DNA of 64,000 bases from Pseudomonas sp. Irchel 3A7 (GCF_900187565.1 NZ_FYED01000003.1:62001-126000), one strand, 5' to 3'; positions 1 to 9,494 are shown, counted from the first letter of the stretch. Translations and numbers: made by a program. The notes: generated by a model not told the origin, from the sequence alone.

Positions 1-2
1 TG

Positions 3-320
3 GCCAAGCAGGGCGCTGGTGCCTTGCTCGGTCTGGGCCAGGATAGCCTCGCGCTGGCGGACGCTGTGGCCAACTACGGCATGACGTTGCCCAACAGTCG
101 TTCCAATGAAAACGAAGCCGATCTGATCGGTCTCGAATTGGCCGCGCGCGCCGGCTACAACCCGAACGCCGCGATCACCCTGTGGAACAAAATGAGCAAG
201 GCCAGCGAGGGTGCTCCGCCGGAGTTCCTCAGCACGCACCCGTCTTCCAGCAGCCGGACTGCTTCGTTGCAGGCGGCGATTCCGAAGGTGATGCCGCTGT
301 ACAACAGCGCCAAGAAATAA
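3..320 (+). CDS. M48 family metallopeptidase, C-terminal part
   Basis: Only the last 105 codons are in the window; the gene begins upstream. The reading frame is open from base 3. The visible part contains NENEADLIG, which matches the NExEAD segment that supplies the third zinc ligand in M48 proteases of the LoiP/YcaL/BepA type. It is followed by a typical C-terminal STHPSSSSR segment. Such proteins are usually envelope lipoproteins involved in outer-membrane protein quality control. The N-terminal HExxH motif and any signal peptide lie outside the window, so neither localisation nor the exact subfamily can be confirmed. Confidence 0.85.
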   Translation, partial: AKQGAGALLGLGQDSLALADAVANYGMTLPNSRSNENEADLIGLELAARAGYNPNAAITLWNKMSKASEGAPPEFLSTHPSSSSRTASLQAAIPKVMPLYNSAKK

Positions 321-397
321 GCTGCAAGCTGCAAGTTTGAAGTAAAGCAAATCTGCTCTGTTTCAAGCTTGCGGCTTATAGCTTGAAGCTTGCAGCT
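320..397. repeat. Imperfect palindrome between convergent genes
   Basis: The arm at 320-336 (AGCTGCAAGCTGCAAGT) pairs at 15 of 17 positions with the arm at 381-397 (GCTTGAAGCTTGCAGCT). It lies between the convergent M48 protease and TMEM165 genes. It could be a bidirectional terminator or a member of the AGCTTGCAGCT-type intergenic palindromes common in Pseudomonas. Confidence 0.55.
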
Positions 398-400
398 GCT

Positions 401-985
401 TTATACCCACCCACTGCTCTGCATCGCCTTGTACACCGCAACAATCGCCAGAATAAAGAATGCAGACGCCGCCAGGCGACGAATCAGCGTCAATGGCAAT
501 TTATCCGCCGCAAAGTTACCCGCCAGAACCACCGGTACGTTGGCAATCAGCATGCCGAGGGTGGTGCCGATGATCACCAGCCACAACTCCGGATACTGCG
601 CGGCGAGCATCACGGTTGCGATCTGGGTCTTGTCGCCGATTTCCGCCAGGAAAAACGCAATCAGCGTGGTCAGGAACGGTCCGAACTTGCGGGCGGTGCT
701 GGCTTCGTCGTCATCCATCTTGTCCGGTACCAGGGTCCACAGGGCGGTCGCTGCGAAGCTCGCCGCGAGGATCCAGTGCAACAAAGTGTCCGAAAAGAAA
801 CTGCCGACCCAGGCACCCACCGCACCGGCTGCCGCGTGGTTGGCCAAGGTTGCGGCCACGATGCCGGCGATGATTGGCCATGGCTTGCGGAAGCGGGCAG
901 CGAGAATGAGCGCGAGCAGTTGCGTCTTGTCGCCGATTTCGGCCAAGGCAACGATTGCGGTGGGTACGAGTAATGAATCCAGCAT
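401..985 (-). CDS. TMEM165/GDT1 family manganese exporter
   Basis: The product is a 194-residue inner-membrane protein with two copies of the family signature EIGDKTQ, one near the N-terminus (about residue 15) and one in the second half. Each sits in a hydrophobic helix and together they form the cation site of the UPF0016/GDT1 cation antiporters. Bacterial members export Mn2+ and protect against Mn overload. I chose the ATG at 985 because AGGA lies 8 bases before it; an upstream in-frame start at 1015 would add 10 residues that fall in the riboswitch leader. The gene is preceded by a yybP-ykoY Mn2+ riboswitch, which independently supports the manganese role. Confidence 0.92.
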   Translation of the reverse strand: MLDSLLVPTAIVALAEIGDKTQLLALILAARFRKPWPIIAGIVAATLANHAAAGAVGAWVGSFFSDTLLHWILAASFAATALWTLVPDKMDDDEASTARKFGPFLTTLIAFFLAEIGDKTQIATVMLAAQYPELWLVIIGTTLGMLIANVPVVLAGNFAADKLPLTLIRRLAASAFFILAIVAVYKAMQSSGWV

Positions 986-1017
986 CAGGGGTTTTCCTAA
1001 GGGGCGGGTCGACACGG

Positions 1018-1195
1018 CTATGACACGTACAGCCTTCCCGCCCCGGGTAAGGTGTTCGTGTCATAGGTCTTGTCAAACCCTGCGATCCGTCTGATGCGGA
1101 CGCTTGGGTCGCATGCGCCATGGTCTTTTGACCAAGTATGTTGACGCATGCCGGACGAGCATGGCGCTCGTGGGAGACTACTCCCCTAGGACGGA
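1018..1195 (-). promoter_or_regulatory. yybP-ykoY manganese riboswitch
   Basis: The leader of the TMEM165 gene, read on the minus strand, contains GGGGAGTAG (plus 1178-1186), then GTCAACATACT (plus 1135-1145), then CAAGACC (about plus 1066-1072). These are conserved blocks of the yybP-ykoY aptamer as seen in the E. coli alx and mntP leaders. Just before the start codon, TATGACACG and CGTGTCATA (plus 1057-1065 and 1019-1027) form a strong hairpin that may be the expression platform. The expected behaviour is Mn2+-dependent switching on of the exporter. Confidence 0.85.
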
Positions 1196-1238
1196 GCGGA
1201 TTCTGCCTAGGCAAATCCGATTGGGCAAGTACAAAATT

Positions 1239-2237
1239 TTACCCGCGTTTGGCCCGATAGATTCGAAAGCCCTGTCCTTCAGCCTTGATCGCGCACACGC
1301 CCAAATGCTCTTCGATCAAAGGTTGATACTTCAGGAAGCTGTTGGCCACCAAGCGCAGTTCGCCACCGTTTTTCAGATGTTTGGCCGCTTTTCGCAGCAG
1401 ATTCTCTGTTGCGTAATAGTCTGTGTGGACCCCGACATGGAACGGTGGATTGCTTAAAATCGCATTCAATCCCATCGGTGCCGCGTCAATGCCATCGCCC
1501 GTGATGACTTCGGCTTCCAGACCGTTGGCAGCCAGGGTCAAACGGCTGCTGGCGGCGGCAAACGCGTCGACATCCAGCAACGTCACCTGGTTATGTGGAT
1601 AGCGACGTTTTACCGCAGCCCCCAACACCCCGGCACCGCAACCGAAGTCCAGCAAATGGCCGCTCGGCAGTTTGTCCAGGTGCTCCAGCAACAGCGCGCT
1701 GCCACGATCCAGCCGACCATGGCTGAAAACCCCCGGCAGGCTGATGACTTTGAGCGGGCCTTCGGCCAGTGGCAGTTCGTATTCCTGGGCCAGGCTTTCC
1801 AGAGGTTTGGCTTGCGGGGCGTTGGCCACGGTGACTTGCCAGAGCTGGCAATGCCGCGCGCTGTCGAGTTTGCGTGGCTTGCCGAACGGGTTCAGTTGCT
1901 TGGCCGCACCTTCGATGCCGCTTTTTTTCTCGCCAACCAGGAACACCTCACGACCTTCCAGGCGCGAAGCCACGGCATTGAGGATGTAATCGGTCAGATC
2001 CTTGGATTTGGGCAGAAACACCACGGCGGATTCGAATTCGAATTCAGGCGCGTTCACACCAAAATCGCTGCGCCCGGCAAAGCGTGCGTCCAGCGCGGCT
2101 TGATCGCCGGCATGCCAGCACCAGCCGCGAGCGGCGGGCAGGCGGCCGAGCAAATCATCGGCGGGCAAACCGGCCAGCAACACCGGACCCTGGAATAATT
2201 CAGCCTGACGAAGCAGTACTTCACTGCGCGGATCCAT
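1239..2237 (-). CDS. rsmC: 16S rRNA (guanine-1207 N2)-methyltransferase RsmC
   Basis: The protein has 332 residues, close to the usual RsmC length. Its N-terminal half is a degenerate methyltransferase-like domain and the C-terminal half is the active SAM domain, with the SAM-binding motif [12 protein letters not shown] at 195-206 and the base-methylation motif NPPFHVG at 263-269. RsmC methylates G1207 of 16S rRNA in the assembled 30S subunit. The start ATG follows CAGGAG at good spacing. It lies 33 bases beyond the stop of the dehydrogenase gene on the same strand and may be co-transcribed with it. Confidence 0.95.
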   Translation of the reverse strand: MDPRSEVLLRQAELFQGPVLLAGLPADDLLGRLPAARGWCWHAGDQAALDARFAGRSDFGVNAPEFEFESAVVFLPKSKDLTDYILNAVASRLEGREVFLVGEKKSGIEGAAKQLNPFGKPRKLDSARHCQLWQVTVANAPQAKPLESLAQEYELPLAEGPLKVISLPGVFSHGRLDRGSALLLEHLDKLPSGHLLDFGCGAGVLGAAVKRRYPHNQVTLLDVDAFAAASSRLTLAANGLEAEVITGDGIDAAPMGLNAILSNPPFHVGVHTDYYATENLLRKAAKHLKNGGELRLVANSFLKYQPLIEEHLGVCAIKAEGQGFRIYRAKRG

Positions 2238-2270
2238 AACTGCTCCTGTGGAAAAAAGTGCCGCAGTTTA

Positions 2271-3236
2271 TCAACTGACGACCCGCAGCGCCTTACCGCT
2301 GAAGTATCCCAAGGCGTTTTCGGTCACTTGGCCAACGATTCGCTGCCGCGCTTCGCGACTGCCCCAGGCGTTGTGCGGGGTAACGATCAGTCGTGGGATG
2401 TCGTGGGCCAGCAATGGGTTGCCATTGACCGGTGGCTCGACGCTCAGCACGTCGGTGGCGGCTCCGCCCAGATGACCATTGCGCAAGGCGTCGGCCAGCG
2501 CTTGTTCATCGATCAGGCCGCCACGGGCGGTATTGACCACGAACGCGCCGGGCTTCATCGAGGCCAGTTCACGGGCGCTGATGAAGTGTCGGGTGTGTTC
2601 GTTGAGCGGGCAGTGCAAGGTCAGTGCGTCGATCTGCGGCAGCAGCTCGTCCAGCGGCAAACGGTCGGAACGGGCAGGGCGCCCCGGGATCTGGCCCAGC
2701 AGCACGCGCATGCCGAAAGCTTCGGCCAGTCGCGCGACGGCGCCGCCGAGTTCACCGTGACCGAGCAAACCGAGGGTTTTGCCTTCCAGCTCGACGATCG
2801 GGTAGTCCAGCAGGCAGAACTGCTTCGCCTGTTGCCAGCGACCTTCACCGACGGCTTTTTGATAATCGGCCAGGCGTGTCGCCAGGTTGAGCAGCAGCAT
2901 GATCGTATGTTGCGCCACGGAGGGCGTGCCGTAGCCCTGGCAGTTACACACGGTAATCCCGTGGGCGCGGGCAGCCGCGAGGTCGACGTTGTTGGTGCCG
3001 GTGGCGGTGATCAGGATCAGCTTCAGTTCGGGGCTGGCGGCGATGGCGGCAGCGTCGATCATGATCTTGTTGGTGATGGCGACGGTTGCGCCCTTCAGAT
3101 GTTCGACCACTTGATCGGGCAAGGTCTGGGGGAGCAGCTGCAATTGGCTGAAGCATCCGCGAAGCGGGCTGAGGTCGAGATCGCCCAGATCCAGGGACGG
3201 GTGGTCGAGGAAAACGGCGCGGCGAATGTTCGTCAT
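2271..3236 (-). CDS. D-2-hydroxyacid dehydrogenase (NAD-dependent)
   Basis: A 321-residue member of the D-isomer-specific 2-hydroxyacid dehydrogenase family. The NAD-binding motif GHGELG is at 159-164 and the catalytic triad is visible as Arg238 (NTARGG), Glu267 (VEPP) and His288 (TPHNAW). The family reduces 2-ketoacids such as hydroxypyruvate or glyoxylate; the substrate cannot be read from the sequence. The ATG at 3236 is preferred over the adjacent in-frame TTG at 3239, with AAGG about 9 bases upstream. It is read divergently from the LysE exporter. Confidence 0.9.
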   Translation of the reverse strand: MTNIRRAVFLDHPSLDLGDLDLSPLRGCFSQLQLLPQTLPDQVVEHLKGATVAITNKIMIDAAAIAASPELKLILITATGTNNVDLAAARAHGITVCNCQGYGTPSVAQHTIMLLLNLATRLADYQKAVGEGRWQQAKQFCLLDYPIVELEGKTLGLLGHGELGGAVARLAEAFGMRVLLGQIPGRPARSDRLPLDELLPQIDALTLHCPLNEHTRHFISARELASMKPGAFVVNTARGGLIDEQALADALRNGHLGGAATDVLSVEPPVNGNPLLAHDIPRLIVTPHNAWGSREARQRIVGQVTENALGYFSGKALRVVS

Positions 3237-3327
3237 CAACTGTACCTTTTGTGCGGTGAACTGAAGGCGTAATCTGCCCAGCCTACCAGATGAAATAAAT
3301 AGTTACGCTTGGCCTGAAGGAGCCCCC

Positions 3328-3957
3328 ATGTACTGGACCGAGTTCTTGACCGTTGCTCTGATTCACCTGCTGGCCGTGGCCAGCCCCGGCCCGGACTTTG
3401 CCGTGGTGGTGCGTGAGAGCGTGACCCACGGACGTCGCGCCGGTACCTGGACGGCGCTGGGCGTGGGCTCGGCGATTTTCCTGCATGTTGGCTATTCGCT
3501 GTTGGGTATCGGTCTGATCGTGTCCCAGTCGATCGTGCTGTTCAACGCCCTGAAATGGGCCGCCGCCGCTTACCTGCTGTACATCGGCTTCAAGGCGCTG
3601 CGGGCGCAACCGGCCAAGGCCGTGGCGGACGACCTGCACAAGGAAGCGGGCGAGCGCACGGCCCGCGGCGCTTTCACGTCGGGTTTCGTGACCAACGGCC
3701 TGAATCCGAAAGCCACGCTGTTTTTCCTGTCGTTGTTCACCGTGGTGATCAATCCGCACACACCACTGACGGTGCAGGCCGGTTACGGTATTTACCTCGC
3801 AGCGGCGACGGCGATCTGGTTCTGCCTGGTGGCGATGCTGTTCAGCCAGCAGCGCGTGCGCGCCGGTTTCGCCCGCATGGGCCACTGGTTCGACCGGACC
3901 ATGGGCGCGGTGTTGATTGCGATCGGCGTGAAGCTGGCGTTTACCGAGATGCACTGA
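3328..3957 (+). CDS. LysE/RhtB family amino-acid exporter
   Basis: A 209-residue membrane protein with about six hydrophobic segments. Near the N-terminus is SPGPDFAVVV, the conserved glycine-proline patch of LysE/RhtB exporters, and a second typical segment, GFVTNGLNPKATLFFLSLF, lies in the middle. Members export amino acids or homoserine lactones. The start follows GGAG. It is divergent from the 2-hydroxyacid dehydrogenase, with a short 90-base shared promoter region. The substrate is unknown. Confidence 0.9.
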   Translation: MYWTEFLTVALIHLLAVASPGPDFAVVVRESVTHGRRAGTWTALGVGSAIFLHVGYSLLGIGLIVSQSIVLFNALKWAAAAYLLYIGFKALRAQPAKAVADDLHKEAGERTARGAFTSGFVTNGLNPKATLFFLSLFTVVINPHTPLTVQAGYGIYLAAATAIWFCLVAMLFSQQRVRAGFARMGHWFDRTMGAVLIAIGVKLAFTEMH

Positions 3958-3975
3958 CTGTAACGTTCGACGACT

Positions 3976-4010
3976 GCCCACAAATGCTGGCGCAACGCTA
4001 GCATTTGGGC
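3976..4010. terminator. Stem-loop after the LysE gene
   Basis: CAAATGCT (from 3981) and AGCATTTG (ending about 4007), with GGCG/CGCT in between, make a stem of about 12 pairs around a CAA loop. There is no clear U-run after it, so it may be an mRNA 3'-end hairpin rather than a classical intrinsic terminator. Confidence 0.45.
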
Positions 4011-4108
4011 GGTTCTGCAAATCATTCCTTTGGCTGATTTGGCTGGCGATCAGGGGCACTAAAGTGCTTACTTTCAGCCACGACCGTGCAGTCAGAAAAG
4101 GGATTCTT

Positions 4109-5791
4109 ATGTTGCAGACACGCGTTATCCCCCCAGCCGAAGGCGCTTACCAGTATCCGCTGCTGATCAAACGGCTCCTGATGTCCGGTACGCGTTATGA
4201 GAAAACCCGTGAGATCGTTTACCGCGACCAGTTGCGCTACAGCTATCCGACCCTGATCGAACGGGTCGCGCGGCTGGCCAACGTGTTGACGGCGGCCGGG
4301 GTCAAGCCCGGGGACACCGTGGCGGTGATGGATTGGGACAGTCATCGTTATCTGGAATGCATGTTCGCCATTCCGATGATCGGCGCCGTGATCCATACCA
4401 TCAACGTGCGCCTGTCGCCGGAGCAGATCCTCTACACCATGAACCACGCCGAGGACCGCTACGTGCTGGTCAACAGCGAGTTCGAGGGGCTGTATAAGGC
4501 GATTGCGGGGCACTTGACCACCGTCGAGAAAACCCTGTTGTTGACCGACCTGCCGGACAAAACCGCTGACTTGCCGAATCTCGTCGGCGAGTATGAGCAG
4601 TTGCTGGCCGCCGCGAGTCCGCAATACGACTTCCAGGACTTCGACGAAAACTCGGTCGCGACCACGTTCTATACCACCGGCACCACCGGTAATCCCAAGG
4701 GCGTGTATTTCACCCATCGGCAACTGGTGCTGCACACCATGGGCGTGTCGACCATCATGGGCGCGATCGACAGCGTGCGCTTGCTGGGTACCAACGATGT
4801 GTACATGCCCATCACCCCGATGTTCCACGTACACGCCTGGGGGCTGCCGTATGTAGCGACCATGCTGGGGCTCAAGCAGGTTTATCCCGGCCGTTACGAC
4901 CCGGAGTTCCTGGTGGAGTTGTGGCGCAAGGAAAAGGTCACCTTCTCCCACTGTGTGCCGACCATCCTGCAAATGGTCCTCAATGCCAAGGCGGCGCAAA
5001 ATACTGACTTCGGTGGCTGGAAAATCGTCATCGGCGGCAGTGCGCTCAATCGTGCGCTGTATGACGCGGCCAAGGCCAAAGGCATTCAATTGACCGCGGC
5101 GTACGGCATGTCGGAAACCGGGCCACTGGTATCGTGCGCGCACCTCAACGACGAGTTGATGGCCGGTACCGAAGACGAGCGCACGACGTATCGGATCAAG
5201 GCCGGCGTGCCGGGGCCATTGGTGGAGGCGGCGATTGTCGACACCGAGGGTAACTTCCTCCCTGCCGACGGCGAGACCCAGGGGGAACTGGTGTTGCGTG
5301 CGCCGTGGCTAACCGAAGGGTATTTCAACGAACCGCAGAAAGGCGCCGAGCTCTGGGCCGGGGGCTGGTTGCACACCGGTGACGTGGCGACGCTGGACAG
5401 CATGGGCGTGATCGACATTCGCGACCGGATCAAGGACGTGATCAAGACGGGCGGCGAGTGGATCTCCTCTCTCGACCTCGAAGACCTGATCAGTCGCCAC
5501 CCGGCGGTACGCGAAGTAGCAGTGGTGGGGATTGCCGATCCGCAGTGGGGCGAGCGGCCGTTTGCCTTGCTGGTGCTGCGTGAAGGCCATCAGATCGGGG
5601 CCCGGGAACTCAAGGAACACCTCAAACCGTTCGTGGAACTGGGTCACTTGAGCAAGTGGGCTATCCCCAGTCAGATCGCCCTTGTTACTGAAATTCCCAA
5701 GACCAGTGTCGGCAAGCTCGACAAGAAGAAAATTCGCGTCGACATCCTCGAATGGCAAGCCACCAACAGCACCTTCCTTTCGACGCTTTAA
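4109..5791 (+). CDS. Fatty acid--CoA ligase (medium/long chain, AMP-forming)
   Basis: A 560-residue ANL-superfamily adenylating enzyme. The AMP-binding P-loop YTTGTTGNPKG is at 188-198, the YGMSETGP motif follows in the middle, and the C-terminal HTGDVA and PKTSVGKLDKK motifs carry the hinge aspartate and the catalytic lysine. It activates a fatty acid to acyl-AMP and then acyl-CoA. It resembles the AlkK-type ligases that take medium-chain acids. The ATG at 4109 follows AAAAGGGA; an earlier in-frame codon at 4064 lacks a ribosome-binding site. It is followed by DUF1302 and DUF1329 genes, an association that suggests uptake and activation of a hydrophobic substrate. Confidence 0.92.
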   Translation: MLQTRVIPPAEGAYQYPLLIKRLLMSGTRYEKTREIVYRDQLRYSYPTLIERVARLANVLTAAGVKPGDTVAVMDWDSHRYLECMFAIPMIGAVIHTINVRLSPEQILYTMNHAEDRYVLVNSEFEGLYKAIAGHLTTVEKTLLLTDLPDKTADLPNLVGEYEQLLAAASPQYDFQDFDENSVATTFYTTGTTGNPKGVYFTHRQLVLHTMGVSTIMGAIDSVRLLGTNDVYMPITPMFHVHAWGLPYVATMLGLKQVYPGRYDPEFLVELWRKEKVTFSHCVPTILQMVLNAKAAQNTDFGGWKIVIGGSALNRALYDAAKAKGIQLTAAYGMSETGPLVSCAHLNDELMAGTEDERTTYRIKAGVPGPLVEAAIVDTEGNFLPADGETQGELVLRAPWLTEGYFNEPQKGAELWAGGWLHTGDVATLDSMGVIDIRDRIKDVIKTGGEWISSLDLEDLISRHPAVREVAVVGIADPQWGERPFALLVLREGHQIGARELKEHLKPFVELGHLSKWAIPSQIALVTEIPKTSVGKLDKKKIRVDILEWQATNSTFLSTL

Positions 5792-6129
5792 GCCCCCTTT
5801 GGCGTGCCCGAAAAGGCACGCCAGCCCCACCAAGCAAGCGCTTGGCTTGTCAAATCCGAAATTTGAGCCATCCTTGCCGTGCCGACGGGTGTCGGTCTGG
5901 CGAAAGGACTGTTCCAGAGTGGCTGGCGGGTGCAAATCACACTTTAGAGGGATCAAGCACTACTACCTGCTGGCTATAGTCCGCTCAAGGATTTTTAAGA
6001 ACGGAGCAAACGCACAAACCGGGGCGATGCAACTTTGGAATGACTTTGGGATGCCATGGCTCCCTGTCCTCCAAGCGTTTTTAAAAGTGCTCACTGCCAT
6101 AACAATAAAATGCACATGGAGTAGCGTCG
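5792..6129 (+). other. 338-base intergenic region
   Basis: I see no gene here. It starts with a perfect 9-bp hairpin, TGGCGTGCC (5800-5808) with GGCACGCCA (5815-5823), right after the ligase stop. It lacks a long U-run but is a plausible terminator. A palindrome CAAGCGCTTG follows at about 5837-5846. A TATAGT-like hexamer near 5975 could be part of the promoter for the DUF1302 gene. Confidence 0.5.
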
Positions 6130-8016
6130 ATGACATCAGTAAACCAGTTCTGGCGCCGGGCTAAACTGCCTCTGGCCGTCAGCCTTGCCTCTACGCTCGC
6201 CGGGCCTGCATTCGGCGTCAGCTTCAACGTTGGTGAAATCGAAGGTCAGTTCGACTCATCCCTGTCGATCGGTGCCAGTTGGTCTACTGAGAGCGCCAAC
6301 AAGAACCTCATCGGCGTCAACAACGGCGGCCGCGGCCTGTCCCAGACTTCCGACGACGGTCACTTGAACTTCGAGAGTGGTAAAACCTTCTCGAAAATCT
6401 TCAAGGGCATTCATGACCTTGAGTTGAAATACGGCGACACCGGCGTTTTCGTCCGTGGCAAATACTGGTACGACTTCGAACTCAAGGACGAAAGCCGTCC
6501 GTTCAAGGACATCAGCGACAGCAACCGCAAGGAAGGCGCCAAATCCGCCGGCGGCCAGATCCTCGATGCCTTCGTCTATCACAACTACTCCATCGCCGAT
6601 CAGCCGGGTTCCGTGCGTCTGGGCAAACAGGTCGTGAGCTGGGGTGAAAGTACCTTCATCGGCAGCGGTATCAACTCGATCAACCCGATCGACGTCTCCG
6701 CGTTCCGTCGTCCAGGTGCCGAGATCAAGGAAGGCCTGATCCCGGTCAACATGTTCTACGTGTCCCAGAGCCTCACCGACAATCTGTCGGCCGACGCCTT
6801 CTACCAGATCGAATGGGACCAGACCGTCGTCGACAACTGCGGCACGTTCTTCTCGCAACCCGACATCATTGCCGATGGTTGCACCGACAACCTGCGCGTA
6901 TTGAACAGCCGCTCGACGATTCCTGCCGCAGCGCTGCCGACACTGACTGCGCTGGGTGTCGACGCCAACAACGAAGGTGTGCTGGTGCGTCGTGGCCCGG
7001 ACCGCGATGCGCGGGACAGTGGTCAGTGGGGCATGTCCCTCAAATACATGTTCGATCCGCTGGACACCGAGTTCGGTGCCTATTTCATGAACTACCACAG
7101 CCGTGCGCCGATCTTCAGTGCCACGGGCGCTCCAGCCTCGACCTTTGCCAGGGTCGGTGCCTTGCCGGCGCAATTGCGTGCCCTGGCGCCGCTGATCGTC
7201 GCGGGTAACTCGAGCTACTTCGTCGAGTATCCGGAAGACATCCGCCTCTACGGCTTGAGCTTCTCCACCACCCTGCCTACCGGTACGGCGTGGAGCGGTG
7301 AAATCAGCTACCGTCCGAACGCACCGGTGCAGCTCAACTCCACCGATATCCTGTTCGCCGGTGTACGTCCTCTGGGCGGTGCGCTGACCAACGCTTCGCT
7401 GCTGGCCGGTGTACCGGGTCAGGACCTGCACGGCTATCGCCGCAAGGAAGTCACCCAGTTCCAGACCACCCTGACGCACTTCTTCGATCAGGTCATGGGC
7501 GCTAGCCGTCTGACCCTGGTGGGTGAAGTGGGCGTCACCCACGTCGGCGGCCTGGAAAGCACCTCCGACGTCCGTTATGGCCGTGATCCGGTCTACGGTC
7601 CTGGTGAATTGCCGACCACCGGCGGCGCCAACACTTGCGTGGCACTCAACCAGAGCACCATCAACGGTGCCGGTCCGGGTACTCCGACCAACAACCTCAG
7701 CCGCAATTGCAACAACGAAGGCTTCACCACGGCGACCTCGTGGGGCTATCGCGGTCGTGCGATCTGGGAATACAACGACGTCTTCGCCGGTGTGAACCTC
7801 AAGCCGAACGTGGCCTGGTCCCACGACGTGGAAGGTTACTCGCCTGGTCCTGGCGGCAACTTCGAGGAAGGTCGCAAAGCGGTCAGCCTGGGTGTCGACG
7901 CCGAGTACCAGAACACCTACACCGCAAGCCTGGCATACACCAACTTCTTCGACGGCAAGTACACCACCGTGGATGATCGCGACTTCGTTGCGCTCAGCTT
8001 CGGCGTGAACTTCTAA
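6130..8016 (+). CDS. DUF1302 family outer-membrane-type protein
   Basis: A 628-residue protein with a positively charged N-terminus and a hydrophobic stretch (roughly residues 14-28) ending in PAFGVS, which looks like a Sec signal peptide. The rest is rich in alternating aromatic/polar strands and ends in a phenylalanine-containing strand (ALSFGVNF), as outer-membrane beta-barrels do. DUF1302 proteins are regularly encoded beside DUF1329 proteins in Pseudomonas; a role in export or uptake of lipophilic compounds is suspected but not established. The DUF1329 gene starts 28 bases downstream, so the two form an operon. Confidence 0.88.
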   Translation: MTSVNQFWRRAKLPLAVSLASTLAGPAFGVSFNVGEIEGQFDSSLSIGASWSTESANKNLIGVNNGGRGLSQTSDDGHLNFESGKTFSKIFKGIHDLELKYGDTGVFVRGKYWYDFELKDESRPFKDISDSNRKEGAKSAGGQILDAFVYHNYSIADQPGSVRLGKQVVSWGESTFIGSGINSINPIDVSAFRRPGAEIKEGLIPVNMFYVSQSLTDNLSADAFYQIEWDQTVVDNCGTFFSQPDIIADGCTDNLRVLNSRSTIPAAALPTLTALGVDANNEGVLVRRGPDRDARDSGQWGMSLKYMFDPLDTEFGAYFMNYHSRAPIFSATGAPASTFARVGALPAQLRALAPLIVAGNSSYFVEYPEDIRLYGLSFSTTLPTGTAWSGEISYRPNAPVQLNSTDILFAGVRPLGGALTNASLLAGVPGQDLHGYRRKEVTQFQTTLTHFFDQVMGASRLTLVGEVGVTHVGGLESTSDVRYGRDPVYGPGELPTTGGANTCVALNQSTINGAGPGTPTNNLSRNCNNEGFTTATSWGYRGRAIWEYNDVFAGVNLKPNVAWSHDVEGYSPGPGGNFEEGRKAVSLGVDAEYQNTYTASLAYTNFFDGKYTTVDDRDFVALSFGVNF

Positions 8017-8044
8017 GCACCGTATTTTCAGGACGAGTACACAC

Positions 8045-9409
8045 ATGAAAATAACAAAGAGTCTGTTCCACGCCGGTGTCCTGGGGCTTTCCCTGCTGGC
8101 GACCAGCGTAATGGCAGCGGTTCCGGCGGCCGAAGCGGACAAATTGGGCAAGAGCCTGACCCCGATGGGGGCTGAGGCGGCGGGTAACGCCGACGGTTCG
8201 ATTCCGGCCTGGAAACCGATGCCGAAAAATGCTGGCACCGTCGACAGCAAGGGCTTCCTGTCCGATCCGTACGCCAGCGAAAAACCGCTGTTCACCATCA
8301 CCGCGCAGAACGTTGACCAGTACAAGGGCAAGCTCGCTCCGGGGCAGTACGCGATGTTCAAGCGTTACCCGGAAACCTACAAGATGCCGGTCTACCCGTC
8401 CCATCGCGGTGCTACCGTGCCGGATGATGTGTTCGCCTCCATCAAGAAGAACGCCACCAACACGGAGCTGGTCTCCGGCGGCAACGGGCTGAAAAACTTT
8501 GAAACCGCGGTACCGTTCCCGATTCCGAAAAGTGGCGTCGAAGTGATCTGGAACCACATCACCCGCTATCGCGGCGGCAGCGTGACCCGTCTGGTAACCC
8601 AGGCCACGCCGCAGGCAAACGGCTCGTTCAGCCTGGTGTATTTCCAGGACCAGTTCGTGTTCCGTGACAAGATGAAGGATTACGATCCGGCGAACCCGGG
8701 CAACATCCTGTTCTACTTCAAGCAGAAAGTGACCGCCCCGGCACGTCTGGCCGGTGGTGTGCTGCTGGTGCACGAAACCCTCGACCAGGTGGCGGAACCT
8801 CGTGGGGCGTGGGTCTACAACGCTGGTCAGCGTCGCGTGCGCCGTGCACCACAAGTGTCTTATGACGGTCCGGGTACCGCTGCCGATGGTCTGCGTACCT
8901 CCGACAACCTGGACATGTACAACGGTGCGCCGGATCGTTACGACTGGAAACTCGAAGGCAAGAAGGAAATGTACATCGCTTCCGACAGCTACAAGCTCGA
9001 CGATCCGAAGCTCAAGTACGCCGACATCATCAAGGCCGGTCACATCAACCAGGACCTGGCTCGCTACGAGCTACGCCGGGTCTGGCATGTGGTGGCAACC
9101 TTGAAGCCAGGCCAGCGTCACATCTACGCCAAACGTGACTTCTATATCGACGAAGACACCTGGCAAGCAGCAGTGATCGACCACTACGATGGTCGTGATC
9201 AACTGTGGCGTGTGGCGGAAGCTCATGCCCAGAACTACTACAACGTCCAGGTTCCGTGGTACACCCTGGAGGCTTTGTACGACCTGCAATCGGGCCGTTA
9301 CCTGGCACTGGGCATGAAGAACGAAGAGAAGTCGGCGTATGACTTCGGCTTCACCGCCACCACCGCGGACTTCACGCCGAACGCCCTGCGTCAGGAAGGT
9401 ATTCGCTAA
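8045..9409 (+). CDS. DUF1329 family periplasmic/outer-membrane protein
   Basis: A 454-residue protein with an N-terminal signal peptide (charged start MKITKS, hydrophobic core, VMAAVPAA cleavage region). The body is the DUF1329 domain, thought to have a LolB/LolA-like fold that could carry hydrophobic ligands. The start follows AGGACGAG. It is translated from the same message as DUF1302, with a strong terminator right after its stop. Its function is inferred only from this partnership and from the neighbouring acyl-CoA ligase. Confidence 0.88.
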   Translation: MKITKSLFHAGVLGLSLLATSVMAAVPAAEADKLGKSLTPMGAEAAGNADGSIPAWKPMPKNAGTVDSKGFLSDPYASEKPLFTITAQNVDQYKGKLAPGQYAMFKRYPETYKMPVYPSHRGATVPDDVFASIKKNATNTELVSGGNGLKNFETAVPFPIPKSGVEVIWNHITRYRGGSVTRLVTQATPQANGSFSLVYFQDQFVFRDKMKDYDPANPGNILFYFKQKVTAPARLAGGVLLVHETLDQVAEPRGAWVYNAGQRRVRRAPQVSYDGPGTAADGLRTSDNLDMYNGAPDRYDWKLEGKKEMYIASDSYKLDDPKLKYADIIKAGHINQDLARYELRRVWHVVATLKPGQRHIYAKRDFYIDEDTWQAAVIDHYDGRDQLWRVAEAHAQNYYNVQVPWYTLEALYDLQSGRYLALGMKNEEKSAYDFGFTATTADFTPNALRQEGIR

Positions 9410-9440
9410 GCCATAGCAACCCGAGGCCGCATCCTCCTGA

Positions 9441-9472
9441 AACGCCCCGACTGGTTCGGGGCGTTTTTTTTT
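9441..9472 (+). terminator. Intrinsic terminator of the DUF1302-DUF1329 operon
   Basis: AACGCCCCGA pairs with TCGGGGCGTT around a short loop and is followed by a run of nine T. It is 31 bases after the DUF1329 stop codon. Confidence 0.9.
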
Positions 9473-9494
9473 GAGGTCGAAACGGTGCGTGCGA

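Noticed and set aside
383..1094. Two overlapping plus-strand frames opposite the TMEM165 gene
   Set aside because: The minus-strand frame has two EIGDKTQ motifs and a riboswitch leader; the plus-strand frames have nothing recognisable.
6256..8361. 701-codon open frame antisense to the DUF1302 gene
   Set aside because: It mirrors the codon structure of the real gene on the other strand, has low-complexity charged composition and no recognisable domain. Long antisense frames are common in GC-rich genes.
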